Assembly: GCA_029339505.1 (NCBI GenBank)
Contig: JAQISU010000057.1
Coordinates: 5,600,001-5,664,000, forward strand
Length of the DNA stretch: 64,000 nt
Reading direction: 5' to 3'
DNA from: Unio delphinus
Lineage: Eukaryota > Mollusca > Bivalvia > Unionida > Unionidae
Made by a program: the position numbers and the translations under genes. Shown piece after piece: positions 33,701-40,269 of this stretch (within the stretch, counting starts at the first letter, position 1; every line of letters begins with the position of its first letter). The notes below the pieces were generated by a model. The model ran no database searches. It was not told the origin of the DNA and was given only the letters and a program-made list of their open reading frames with translations.

Positions 33701-34711
33701 TATTATTCGTTCTGCTACACAATTAAGCCCTGACGAATATTTCATAGGAGCTAGTTTTGCGATATCGGGTTTATCATTTAACGGATATATCCCATAAACC
33801 ATTGCTGTTACGGGATAAGATCTTTCGTAGTATGGTTTATCAATGCCGGTTAGAATCCCTGGTTTGGAATCTCTACTCACAATGACAGCTTTTTTATTCT
33901 TGAGGATTGGTTCAAATTTATCCTTAATAATCCATTTGCCATCGACTTCGATAATGAATTTGATTCGGAAAAAATGCCGTTTTTCCCCAACACGTGAAAT
34001 TATCACTGCTGCTTTTTCATCATTAATGGTAGCATCAACAACACCATCAATTCGAAATGTTGACCAACAATAAGATGCTCCATCACGCTTGAATTCATTA
34101 AAACAGTCTCTGATTTTACTAATCATGGCTTTATCAAGAATTGTATTCTTTGGTGTATTAGAAGCTATATCGAGATTGAATTGAGCATCTTTCCAGGGGT
34201 AATCTCTCTTGGACGTTTTTTTTGGTTTATCGAGATTAAATCTAGGATTGATTTTCAATAATCTCTTAAACTCTTTCATGTTTCCGTCTATTGGACGTTT
34301 TTTGGGTTTATCGAGATTAAATCTAGGATTGATTTTGTTACGTTTTTTTGGTTTATCGAGATTAAATTTAGGATTGATTTTCAATAATCTCTTAAACTCT
34401 TTCATGTTTCCGTCTCTTGGACGTTTGTTACGTCTTTTTGGTTTATCGAGATTAAATCTAGGATTGATTTTTAATAATCTCTTAAACTCTTTCATGTTTC
34501 CGTCTATTGGACGTTTGTTACGTTTTTTTGGTTTATCGAGATTAAATCTAGGATTGATTTTTAATAATCTCTTAAACTCTTTCATGTTTCCGTCTATTGG
34601 ACGTTTGTTACGTTTTTTTGGTTTATCGAGATTAAATCTAGGATTGATTTTTAATAATCTCTTAAACTCCTTATCAGCATTTTTCGAAGGCGTTCTCCCT
34701 AATTCCTTCAT
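30779..34711 (-). CDS. Replicase: family-B DNA polymerase + SF1 helicase + HNH nuclease fusion
   Basis: 1,310 residues from the ATG at 34711. Residues 14-169 are five 30-residue repeats. Polymerase: SFTIPSVVAHF (about 511), motif A SIDISACYPGS (D565), a motif-B-like RRIIGKFTQGG (about 717), motif C RVATDSMYI (D818). Canonical motif C is DTDS; the first Asp is Ala here. No exonuclease motif was identified. Helicase: Walker A GCGGSGKTT (897-905), motif II IIIWDE (968-973), motif III GDHGQ (1000-1004), TIHSSQG (1165-1171), YLAVSRVRN (1193-1201), a Pif1/RecD-like SF1 set. C-terminal HNH (1261-1310): CASC, FTVDRKNNNLGHVRNN, CLEC. It should copy the element; the HNH could process ends or recombination intermediates (inference). 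Confidence 0.93.
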   Translation of the reverse strand: MKELGRTPSKNADKEFKRLLKINPRFNLDKPKKRNKRPIDGNMKEFKRLLKINPRFNLDKPKKRNKRPIDGNMKEFKRLLKINPRFNLDKPKRRNKRPRDGNMKEFKRLLKINPKFNLDKPKKRNKINPRFNLDKPKKRPIDGNMKEFKRLLKINPRFNLDKPKKTSKRDYPWKDAQFNLDIASNTPKNTILDKAMISKIRDCFNEFKRDGASYCWSTFRIDGVVDATINDEKAAVIISRVGEKRHFFRIKFIIEVDGKWIIKDKFEPILKNKKAVIVSRDSKPGILTGIDKPYYERSYPVTAMVYGIYPLNDKPDIAKLAPMKYSSGLNCVAERIIEHFTNASRGNKLTDLRRRKITEWELTVKQHGAKISDIAKLETSLRFPITVMTITGEVLYEPKYNKNGAPIQIIDPNKHAWTPAVTIFPRERTVKYIPKEFVGDVFYEEKLFDAIHALCKDDPVSVWLLRSDEEFDQFVKPNGELYRIEELDNRMRKIASDFSPENSHEKLLTDSFTIPSVVAHFAREKNSWRPTRNDFLEDVKLSCVEFGHGGLWNTKYSRDGMISIDISACYPGSFLGYGECAEYFKRFGHPTHEMTRVAINGPLPDFDLTGFARVISFELATNPCSYVWLGRHLSEKHWMPIVLLRYMIDCGMLISLIVSEAIICYRAQKEVWLPQPNLDRIINELRKQFPDFSEEEIINWSKKLFEIKKEQAKDLGRRIIGKFTQGGRYDNAKYSSRLIIDVAEYDFIVADLMKQGKLVSRKDAFLSNGEKLGTVVTYCDGYNSQYTHLRSSMLAYASINLFSMINRFPNTAVRVATDSMYIHNKYKSAVAAFTDPEENWGRWRFKKEMLHEYCESADVAMDDKYICCNRIEIQSEFSNAPPVSDPICRYKTVYLNGCGGSGKTTRAIELFRRGNASVSNMIVLTPTHRLAREMIQRGVNACTYHSFFRWKGDKWTPERMGDKFIPEIIIWDEICTVSLDVLKTFLEWLLNKNTKVVMCGDHGQPPPFVGASPHEWLKGFVDYYEEITTDYRSLDERLREFKKLIRLQPDIIQCEIAREVISETPMNDFWETWRPNDLIIASRKIVRDTLQMKLFELHKEKFATLPVPLCYRPSDTRKQNIEVDIPGQNEKQILVLNDIVLVDINVVEDALRANKSPWTLGYAATIHSSQGLTISNTIVWMVDNHIEWSNLVYLAVSRVRNINQLRRVVLDDNDTTISDIDVSIINKKISGYKQQDKKKQREFDIDAKLIITLKKQQNNHCASCNCIMRWQYSDKDPRQFTVDRKNNNLGHVRNNVMLTCLECNRRNGAS
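34205..34672 (-). repeat. 90-bp coding repeats in the replicase N-terminus
   Basis: Five copies encode KEFKRLLKINPRFNLDKPKK followed by RNKRPIDGNM. The fourth has a 12-residue internal duplication (INPRFNLDKPKK). Copies are nearly identical at DNA level, with a few substitutions such as PKRRNKRPRD, so the amplification is recent. The unit is strongly basic. Confidence 0.95.
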
Positions 34712-34735
34712 GCTATAATTAAAACAAGCATTTAA

Positions 34736-35146
34736 ATGAAAGATTTTTATATAATGAATCACTGCAAGTGGCTTATGATTGGATCAGTAACCCCGTGTAA
34801 CAAATCATGCAGAAATGAGTTTTGTGGGTATCATATGCAAAGCTATCGTCGTGGAAGCCTTGGTCCGTTACCTTGTATTCTATGTGGAGTTGGCGTTAGG
34901 GGAAAATCTCAGTTGTGTCTAAATTGCGGTGGTAAGCGATACAGGGAATTGAAGCGATATTATGATAAAAGAATAAAAAATGGACAATCAATCAGAAATT
35001 ATGACCCTGACGCTGACAAAGTCAGTATTCTTGACGCTGACAAAGTCAGTATCAAGGATAAAATCATAAGAACTCCTCAAGACTACATCGAAAGATTTTC
35101 CAAAGATGTAATCATTAGACCAAACAATGAATTAGACAAACAATAG
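34736..35146 (+). CDS. Cys-rich zinc-binding protein, unknown role
   Basis: 136 residues if started at 34736; a second ATG at 34754 gives 130. Cysteines at 10, 21, 25, 30, 47, 50, 61 and 64 include CILC and CLNC pairs, so one or two zinc sites are likely. The basic middle (KRYRELKRYYDKRIKNG) suggests nucleic-acid binding. A short in-frame duplication, DADKVSI, occurs twice. The start lies only 24 bases from the divergent replicase start, pointing to a shared bidirectional promoter. Proteins of this kind occur in other Polintons, but I cannot name a function. Confidence 0.65.
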   Translation: MKDFYIMNHCKWLMIGSVTPCNKSCRNEFCGYHMQSYRRGSLGPLPCILCGVGVRGKSQLCLNCGGKRYRELKRYYDKRIKNGQSIRNYDPDADKVSILDADKVSIKDKIIRTPQDYIERFSKDVIIRPNNELDKQ

Positions 35147-35160
35147 TATTATGTATACGA

Positions 35161-35658
35161 ATGAACCAAGAATTCAGACTACACCCTCTGATTACAAATT
35201 ATGAAGCATCCAGTGATGGTACTGTCAGAAACCGTAGACTGAAGAACCCAGTTGGTGCTGACAATGGTATGGGGTATTTGGTGTTCACTGTTAATGGAAA
35301 GAAAACTTATCTCAATCATCGTTTCGTGTACGAATGTTTCCATGGATTGATCGAGGATGATTCTGTCATTGATCATATTGATTCTAATCCAATGAACAAT
35401 TCCTTATCAAATCTGCAGGCTATCACACAAAGTGAGAATACCAAACGAGGAAAGACTGGAAAATGCAAAACGGTTGGGAAGAGACCTGTGAAATCTTTGA
35501 ATACGATAACTAACGAAGAAAAAATATTTCAATCAATAACCAGCGCCGGTAGGCACTTCGATATTTGTCCACCCTCAGTACGAAAAGTTGCAGAGGGGAT
35601 TTATCAATCGGCTATTTCAAAAAGGACGGGACAAAAAGTTCAATTTAGTTATGTCTGA
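35161..35658 (+). CDS. HNH homing endonuclease (NUMOD4-HNH-NUMOD1)
   Basis: 165 residues. The N-terminus (HPLITNYEASSDGTVRN) is NUMOD4-like. The HNH core is HRFVYECFHGLI, then VIDHIDSNPMNNSLSNLQ with D71-H72 and N80, as in phage and giant-virus HNH homing enzymes. The C-terminus (EKIFQSITSAGRHFDICPPS) matches NUMOD1 DNA-binding helices. Such genes spread by cutting alleles that lack them. It is free-standing, not in an intron, and sits between the Cys-rich protein and an unknown helical protein. Its frame is intact. Confidence 0.9.
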   Translation: MNQEFRLHPLITNYEASSDGTVRNRRLKNPVGADNGMGYLVFTVNGKKTYLNHRFVYECFHGLIEDDSVIDHIDSNPMNNSLSNLQAITQSENTKRGKTGKCKTVGKRPVKSLNTITNEEKIFQSITSAGRHFDICPPSVRKVAEGIYQSAISKRTGQKVQFSYV

Positions 35659-35702
35659 TGCGTCATATTTTTCATTTAGAAATATATAATTGTTATAGAA
35701 TA

Positions 35703-36059
35703 ATGAATTCTGAAAACATGAATAGCATTTTATCCGAGATTTCAAAATTGAAAAGTTGGGATATTGAACTATCAGATGGGTTAAATCCTGATCAAATCAT
35801 GTCTGATTTTCAGGATATAGAATACGGAGTTAACAACAATAAATATATGCTACCAAAGAAGTATGCGCTCATCAAAAGAATTCAGAATTCTATTAAGGAC
35901 TCTCTCGCATTTTCCAGTGACGTAAGTGTGTTCGCTCCGTTGTATACCATCGTAGAACGAATACGAAAAGAATTGGGGTACGAATACGAATTGAAAAAGG
36001 AGGTTAATTCTAAAGTTAGAAACCTACGGGCGTTAATTCAAGAAAATGAACAATTTTGA
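35703..36059 (+). CDS. Small helical protein, unknown
   Basis: 118 residues from the ATG at 35703, preferred over an in-frame ATG at 35658 that overlaps the previous stop as ATGA and would add an AT-rich leader. The sequence is mainly helical and charged (NSILSEISKLKSWDIEL; YELKKEVNSKVRNLRALIQE), with no cysteine cluster, signal peptide or membrane segment. I do not recognise it. It is the last gene before the iteron-like array. Confidence 0.55.
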   Translation: MNSENMNSILSEISKLKSWDIELSDGLNPDQIMSDFQDIEYGVNNNKYMLPKKYALIKRIQNSIKDSLAFSSDVSVFAPLYTIVERIRKELGYEYELKKEVNSKVRNLRALIQENEQF

Positions 36060-36160
36060 TTGACCGACCATTTATCATTATTTGATTGACCGACTATTTA
36101 TCATTATTTGATTGATCGACCATTTATCATTATTTGATTGACCGACTATTAATCATTTTT
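36057..36160. repeat. Four 26-bp iteron-like direct repeats
   Basis: Units tgattgaccgaccatttatc followed by attatt begin at 36057, 36083, 36109 and 36135. Positions vary only at gaccgac(c/t)a and one gatcgac. A further CCGACCT and its inverse AGGTCGG lie about 30 bases apart at 36170-36215, so the GACC-type core appears six times here. The array separates the left gene block from the virion block. Iteron-like repeats often bind a replication or transcription factor; that role is inference. Confidence 0.85.
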
Positions 36161-36225
36161 TTTTAGCCGACCTTCAAGGGATGTCAAAAATCGATGGTGT
36201 TAGGTCGGATTGAAAAATTGTTTTG

Positions 36226-36249
36226 CAATTGAAAAATTGTTTCTGATTT
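36226..36249 (+). promoter_or_regulatory. Shared 24-nt motif before the 338-residue gene
   Basis: A 24-nt block containing ttgaaaaattgtttctgatt is identical to 37283-37306. In both places exactly six bases (taaata or caaata) separate it from the ATG. A diverged first half (attgaaaaattgtttt) precedes it at 36209. It is a candidate promoter of the element's own transcription programme. Confidence 0.6.
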
Positions 36250-36255
36250 TAAATA

Positions 36256-37272
36256 ATGGTCAATGAAGCATTAACAACCCGATTGGCTCGTGAACGACTG
36301 GATGCAATCAGGAGATTTGTACCAATTCGTGACTCTGTACGGAATAAACTACAACAACGACAACAAGCGCAGACTGACTTTTCTGTGTCAAGTGAACAAC
36401 TGTTTACTCCGATAACAAGTGCGACCAAAGATGTGAAAAAGTTAACTGAAACAGCGATATACGGAGATATTCCTGAGCGAGAACGAGTAAAGAAGGCGCC
36501 GCTGCTTGATACGCTTGAAAAGATAGCAGCAGAGACCGGACAAACACGCGCAGGGATACAACAGTTATCCAGTGATATAAAAACTCAGCGCGAGTATGAA
36601 CAATTAGCTGATATTGATGATTCTGTGCCTGAACCACAACCTGTTGATGTCGTCACCCCAAGAGGTATCCCCTTTATAGACAAATTCACCGAAGAAGCTA
36701 TAAAAGAAATCAAAGAATCTCAATTAATAAAACTCGAAGATTATGCGGATTTTGGTATTTTCGCTGCCCAAAAATATTATTCAAAGGGAGAGTTTTTAAA
36801 AGACGAGTATAAAAACAGTAGAATTAAACGAGACGACTGGGTAGATTGGTTGTATAAAATAAACAAGGATATTACTGGTAATTTGAAAAAGGATACAATT
36901 AAGTACAGAACTTTTAAAGCAGGAGTTGATAGCTATGGTATACAAAAACAACAAAGTCGAGGCCGACAAAGACAATTACTTGATGATAGTGAGGGCGCAA
37001 CTGGTACAACTGAGGAAACAAGCGGAAAGGGATATTCGATTGGAAATCCAAAGGATGTCTTTGACTCTACCACGACATGTCCTGGTAGTGTTATCAATGA
37101 TATATCACGATTAGAAGTTCTTGTAGGAGGTTTCCGAGCTGGAAATAACTCACCGGAAATAATTAATGAAGCAGCTGATATCTGTAGACGATTATTTCAG
37201 GGTGGTATCATGGATATCAAAACATATCGAGATTTCATTGACGAGTTAGCAAATGGGTATCATAGTGACTGA
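36256..37272 (+). CDS. Unknown protein, first gene of the virion block
   Basis: 338 residues. A basic N-terminus (TRLARERLDAIRRFVPIRD) and a glutamine-rich stretch (LQQRQQAQ) are followed by a helical region (LLDTLEKIAAETGQTRAG). The central part is charged and alpha-helical with a WVDWLYKINKDITGNL segment (about residues 195-210). A low-complexity linker near 240-255 leads to a final helical domain. No catalytic motif or membrane segment is seen. Its position just ahead of capsid genes and behind the shared motif suggests a structural or scaffolding role, by inference only. Confidence 0.6.
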   Translation: MVNEALTTRLARERLDAIRRFVPIRDSVRNKLQQRQQAQTDFSVSSEQLFTPITSATKDVKKLTETAIYGDIPERERVKKAPLLDTLEKIAAETGQTRAGIQQLSSDIKTQREYEQLADIDDSVPEPQPVDVVTPRGIPFIDKFTEEAIKEIKESQLIKLEDYADFGIFAAQKYYSKGEFLKDEYKNSRIKRDDWVDWLYKINKDITGNLKKDTIKYRTFKAGVDSYGIQKQQSRGRQRQLLDDSEGATGTTEETSGKGYSIGNPKDVFDSTTTCPGSVINDISRLEVLVGGFRAGNNSPEIINEAADICRRLFQGGIMDIKTYRDFIDELANGYHSD

Positions 37273-37282
37273 ATTGAAAAGT

Positions 37283-37306
37283 CAATTGAAAAATTGTTTC
37301 TGATTT
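37283..37306 (+). promoter_or_regulatory. Shared 24-nt motif before the pVI-like gene
   Basis: Second exact copy of the 24-nt block found at 36226-36249, again six bases from the ATG (37313). Related TTGAAA-type AT-rich leaders precede the genes at 39246 and 41540. Confidence 0.6.
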
Positions 37307-37312
37307 CAAATA

Positions 37313-37750
37313 ATGATCATACACTACAATCATGATAAACCAACCCCCGTCTATGTAGTTAATTCACGGTTTCCAGTTTATAGAGCATACTACGGAGATG
37401 GTTTAGGCAATACCATTGCAGGGTTATTTGCGAGAATGGCTCCAAAAGTGATGCCGTTGGCTAAACAACTAGGAATGAAAGCCATTGATGTTATTCGTGA
37501 TAAGGGTATTAGTGCTGTTGGAGATTTTGCTGGAAAAGCATTTTCAACTGCGAAGAATAAATTAACATCATTAGTGAGACGAAAAAAGAAACCTGTACCA
37601 TTGCCATCTACAGCGGAAATGCCTGCAAGTGTTAGTAGAATTATAAATAACGCAGTAGACGAAAAATTAGCGTCGATGGCTTTAACCCCCGACCAAAGCA
37701 ATATTGCAAATATGATAGCAGGAAGTGGCTTTAAAAAACTACGACGATGA
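37313..37750 (+). CDS. pVI-like minor virion protein
   Basis: 145 residues. After a short Tyr-rich N-terminus (PVYRAYYGDGLGN) comes the G-x-G-L-G...GLF pattern and an amphipathic helix (IAGLFARMAPKVMPLAKQLG, about 35-54), then a second helix and a very basic patch (LVRRKKKPVPLP, about 85-96). Small proteins with this architecture sit next to the major capsid gene in Polintons and adintoviruses and are compared with adenovirus pVI or core proteins. The G-L-G junction could be a site for the protease encoded downstream. Assignment rests on motif and position. Confidence 0.65.
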   Translation: MIIHYNHDKPTPVYVVNSRFPVYRAYYGDGLGNTIAGLFARMAPKVMPLAKQLGMKAIDVIRDKGISAVGDFAGKAFSTAKNKLTSLVRRKKKPVPLPSTAEMPASVSRIINNAVDEKLASMALTPDQSNIANMIAGSGFKKLRR

Positions 37751-37796
37751 AAATCGTTTATGATTTCACGATTTAGACTCTGATAAATAGAATAAA

Positions 37797-39205
37797 ATGT
37801 TCAAAAAATCACATGATCCGGCGTTTGATATAGACGCCCCAGTTGGCAAGGATGATTCTGTACGCGATTATCAATATTACGCCTATCATGCCATAGACTC
37901 AAATAGTCGAGCAAGAATTGAACTTCAAGTCCATGATACCAGTAAATACTTTTTGCCCTGTGAAGCGTTTATTGAAGTAGAAGGAGAACTTGTAACAGCT
38001 GATGATACTCCTGCTGTACCAGCACCGTATCCAGATGGTACTCAAGTCGATTTTGTCAATAATGGTATTATGGCGTTATTTGAGAGTGCTAGATATCTCA
38101 TTGATGGAAAAGAAATTGAGTCCATAGATCGCGATGTTGATGTGGCTACAACAATAATCGGGTTAGCGAGATATTCTGATGATTATACAAGATCAGCAGG
38201 ACCCTCTATGATGTTTGCAAAAGATGGTAAGAATACCGCTGGAGGAAATCCATTTGTTGTAAGACGACCAAAAAAACGTGATAATAGTGATGCTGATGTC
38301 GAGAATATGATTTAAACAACGACGTTAATTTCAATCTAGGAGCTGCAACACGAAACTCAATGTTGCAAGGAGCGCGTAAATCATTTGCATGCGCGATTCC
38401 ACTGCATCATATATTTGGATTCTGTAGAAACGTCACAAAAGTTATCTACGGGGCGAAGCATACAGTATCGCTTGTACGAAAAAGTGATGATAACGACGCA
38501 ATCTGGAGGATTCCAGCAGATGCTGCAAATCCCAATGCTGATGCTGGTAAAGTCAATTTAACAAAAATATCATTGTGGATGCCAGTGTTGACTCCAGCAA
38601 TTACCGCAGAAGAACGATTACTATCATTTATGGATCAAGGAGGAAAGTCGTTGTTGAGTTGGCTAACCGTGAGTACAGATGTTAAACAATCAAATATCAA
38701 CGGGTTATTCACTTGGAACCTAGCATCAAAACAAGGCGTTTCTGCGCCACGTCATATATTTATTGCGTTACAGGATAACACACGAGTTGGCAATCAACTC
38801 TCCAGTCATATGATATTTAATCAATTAGGTGTGAAAGACGTCTCACTGAGAATAAACGGCCAGCAGGAACCATCCGGAGATATACAACTTAATTACACCG
38901 AAAATCATATTGCACGAGTTTATCATCGTCTGTTGTCATTTATGGCACGCGACCAAAATGTCGATACTGGTTTGCAAATATCACAATTAGATTTTAAGAA
39001 TCTATATCCGATCTATTACTTTTCACTGGAACATCTCGATTTAACAAGACAGTCTGTCGTTGATATACACTTTAGAGCTAATGTGACTCGTGGTGCAATT
39101 GCTGATTATAGAGCGGTTGCTGTCATTCTCAGTGATAAATCAATGCTACTTGAAGGTGTTGGTGGAAGAATGAGAGTGGTAGATGCACCAGTGGAAAACA
39201 TGTAA
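37797..39205 (+). CDS. Major capsid protein (double jelly-roll), broken by a frameshift
   Basis: Two overlapping frames make one gene. The first (37797-38315) starts at an ATG and includes FVNNGIMALFESARYLIDGK and ATTIIGLARYSDDY, typical of the Polinton capsid N-terminal jelly-roll. The second is open from 38297 to 39205 and contains IPLHHIFGFCRNVTKVIYG and KISLWMPVLTPAI, typical of the C-terminal part. The shift falls at about 38297-38312 and equals loss of one base. Total about 470 codons, in the range for this family, which forms the icosahedral shell's hexons. As given, only a truncated protein would be made. An assembly error or a real mutation are both possible. Confidence 0.85.
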
Positions 39206-39245
39206 TTGAAATTGTAAACGATTTAGAATCAATCAATTATGTATA

Positions 39246-39641
39246 ATGTCATATAGTGTTATTAGTGTTGCGTTAACTCCCGGTCAATTAAAAAAATTGC
39301 AATCGGAATCAGCTAAAAAATGTGGAACCACAATCACGTTGAAACCCAACCAAATGACTGGTGGTGCAAATAAACTATCACTGACAACTCGTCAAATAAA
39401 ACATTTCAATGATGCACTTGCAGCCAAAAAAGGTGTTCAGATTACTCTTTCTGCGGCTGCTATCAAAAATATGATTAAAACAGGCGGTATATTTCCGTTG
39501 TTAGCTGCGATTCCAGCATTGATTGCAGCAGCAGCCCCAGCGGTGGCTAAAGCAGCGGCGTTAGGGGCTGTTGGTACTGCAGCAGGAATGGCACTAAAGA
39601 AAGCAACTGGGAAAGGATATAAAAAAAGGGAAAGGGTCTAA
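39246..39641 (+). CDS. Core/minor virion protein with tandem LT-x-x-Q modules
   Basis: 131 residues. Two related modules (residues 10-40 and 46-81) share LTxxQ(L/I)K...AxKxG..ITL...M..TGG, an internal duplication. A 30-residue Ala/Leu-rich hydrophobic segment (IFPLLAAIPALIAAAAPAVA, about 82-101 and beyond) follows and then a basic end. This architecture is common next to the protease in Polintons and adintoviruses. The stop at 39639 follows an A7 run. One frame over, the sequence stays open to 39769 and encodes three copies of a GLRLPGT motif, so the native C-terminus has probably been cut off by a one-base loss. Confidence 0.75.
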   Translation: MSYSVISVALTPGQLKKLQSESAKKCGTTITLKPNQMTGGANKLSLTTRQIKHFNDALAAKKGVQITLSAAAIKNMIKTGGIFPLLAAIPALIAAAAPAVAKAAALGAVGTAAGMALKKATGKGYKKRERV

Positions 39642-39758
39642 GACTACCAGGAACCCCGTATTCGTGGTACAGCGGGAGATCCGTGAACGGATCGGGTCTA
39701 AGACTACCAGGAACCCCGTATTCGTGGTACAGCGGAAAGGGTCTAAGACTACCAGGAA
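39634..39758 (+). repeat. 42-bp direct repeats at core-protein/protease junction
   Basis: A 42-bp unit (gggtctaagactaccaggaa, then ccccgtattcgtggtacagc) is at 39634 and 39694, with a partial third copy at 39739. Exact identity indicates a very recent tandem duplication. Confidence 0.95.
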
Positions 39759-39789
39759 CGATTTATTAATTCAGGAATCGAAGATTCCT

Positions 39790-40245
39790 ATGTCCAATTT
39801 TGATTTAATGGATGCTGCTAAAAAACTAGCGATTAAAAACTTCAGAGGTGTCTTTATGAAAGATCAATTACCACATCAACCAAACAGCGTTGAAACCGGA
39901 ATCATTAATTTAGATAACAGCACCGGACCTGGAACTCACTGGGTTGCATACGCTATTGATCCACGTGGGATTGTTTATTTCGATTCATATGGATTAGCCC
40001 CACCAAAAGAGTTTTTGCGTTATATAAAAACCCTTCCAATGAAGACTTGGTATTCTACGCTACCAACACAAACGATGATTGACCCACCAATATGTGGCAG
40101 CGAAGTATTAAATGTCCTTGACGCTATTTCTAACTCCTTGAGTAACCCAAGCGGAAAACCACCACATGTTGTCGTTAATGAATACACTAGTAATCGCTGG
40201 AGAAAATCGAAGATTTTTCGACGAAGTCGTCAAAAACGATTTTAG
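39790..40245 (+). CDS. Adenain-like cysteine protease (maturation protease)
   Basis: I choose the ATG at 39790 (151 residues). The longer frame from 39664 only translates the repeats and shares no motif. The start SNFDLMDAAKKLAIKNFRGV is typical of Polinton proteases. Catalytic residues are His in GTHWVAY, Asp in IVYFDSYG, Gln in TQTMIDP and Cys in PPICGSE, spaced as in the adenovirus protease/Ulp1 superfamily. It should cleave capsid and core precursors during maturation. The C-terminus is basic (RWRKSKIFRRSRQKR). The usual CG..C around the nucleophile is CGSEVLN here. Confidence 0.92.
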   Translation: MSNFDLMDAAKKLAIKNFRGVFMKDQLPHQPNSVETGIINLDNSTGPGTHWVAYAIDPRGIVYFDSYGLAPPKEFLRYIKTLPMKTWYSTLPTQTMIDPPICGSEVLNVLDAISNSLSNPSGKPPHVVVNEYTSNRWRKSKIFRRSRQKRF

Positions 40246-40269
40246 AGAGAGAAAGAGTTTTACAATAAC

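Noticed and set aside
34209..34718. 169-codon plus-strand frame over the replicase N-terminus
   Set aside because: It is the antisense shadow of the 90-bp coding repeats.
30779..34762. Longer replicase start at 34762
   Set aside because: That codon is GTG in an AT-rich region overlapping the divergent gene. The ATG at 34711 precedes the repeats directly.
38311..38317. tttaaac heptamer at the capsid frameshift, a known slippery sequence in some viruses
   Set aside because: In the upstream capsid frame the codons fall as ATT TAA, not TTA AAC, so a classical -1 slip from that frame does not apply. No downstream structure was evident.
39664..39789. N-terminal extension of the protease
   Set aside because: It translates the 42-bp duplicated repeats in an arbitrary frame. 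Family members start at the MSNFDLMDAAKK-type methionine (39790).
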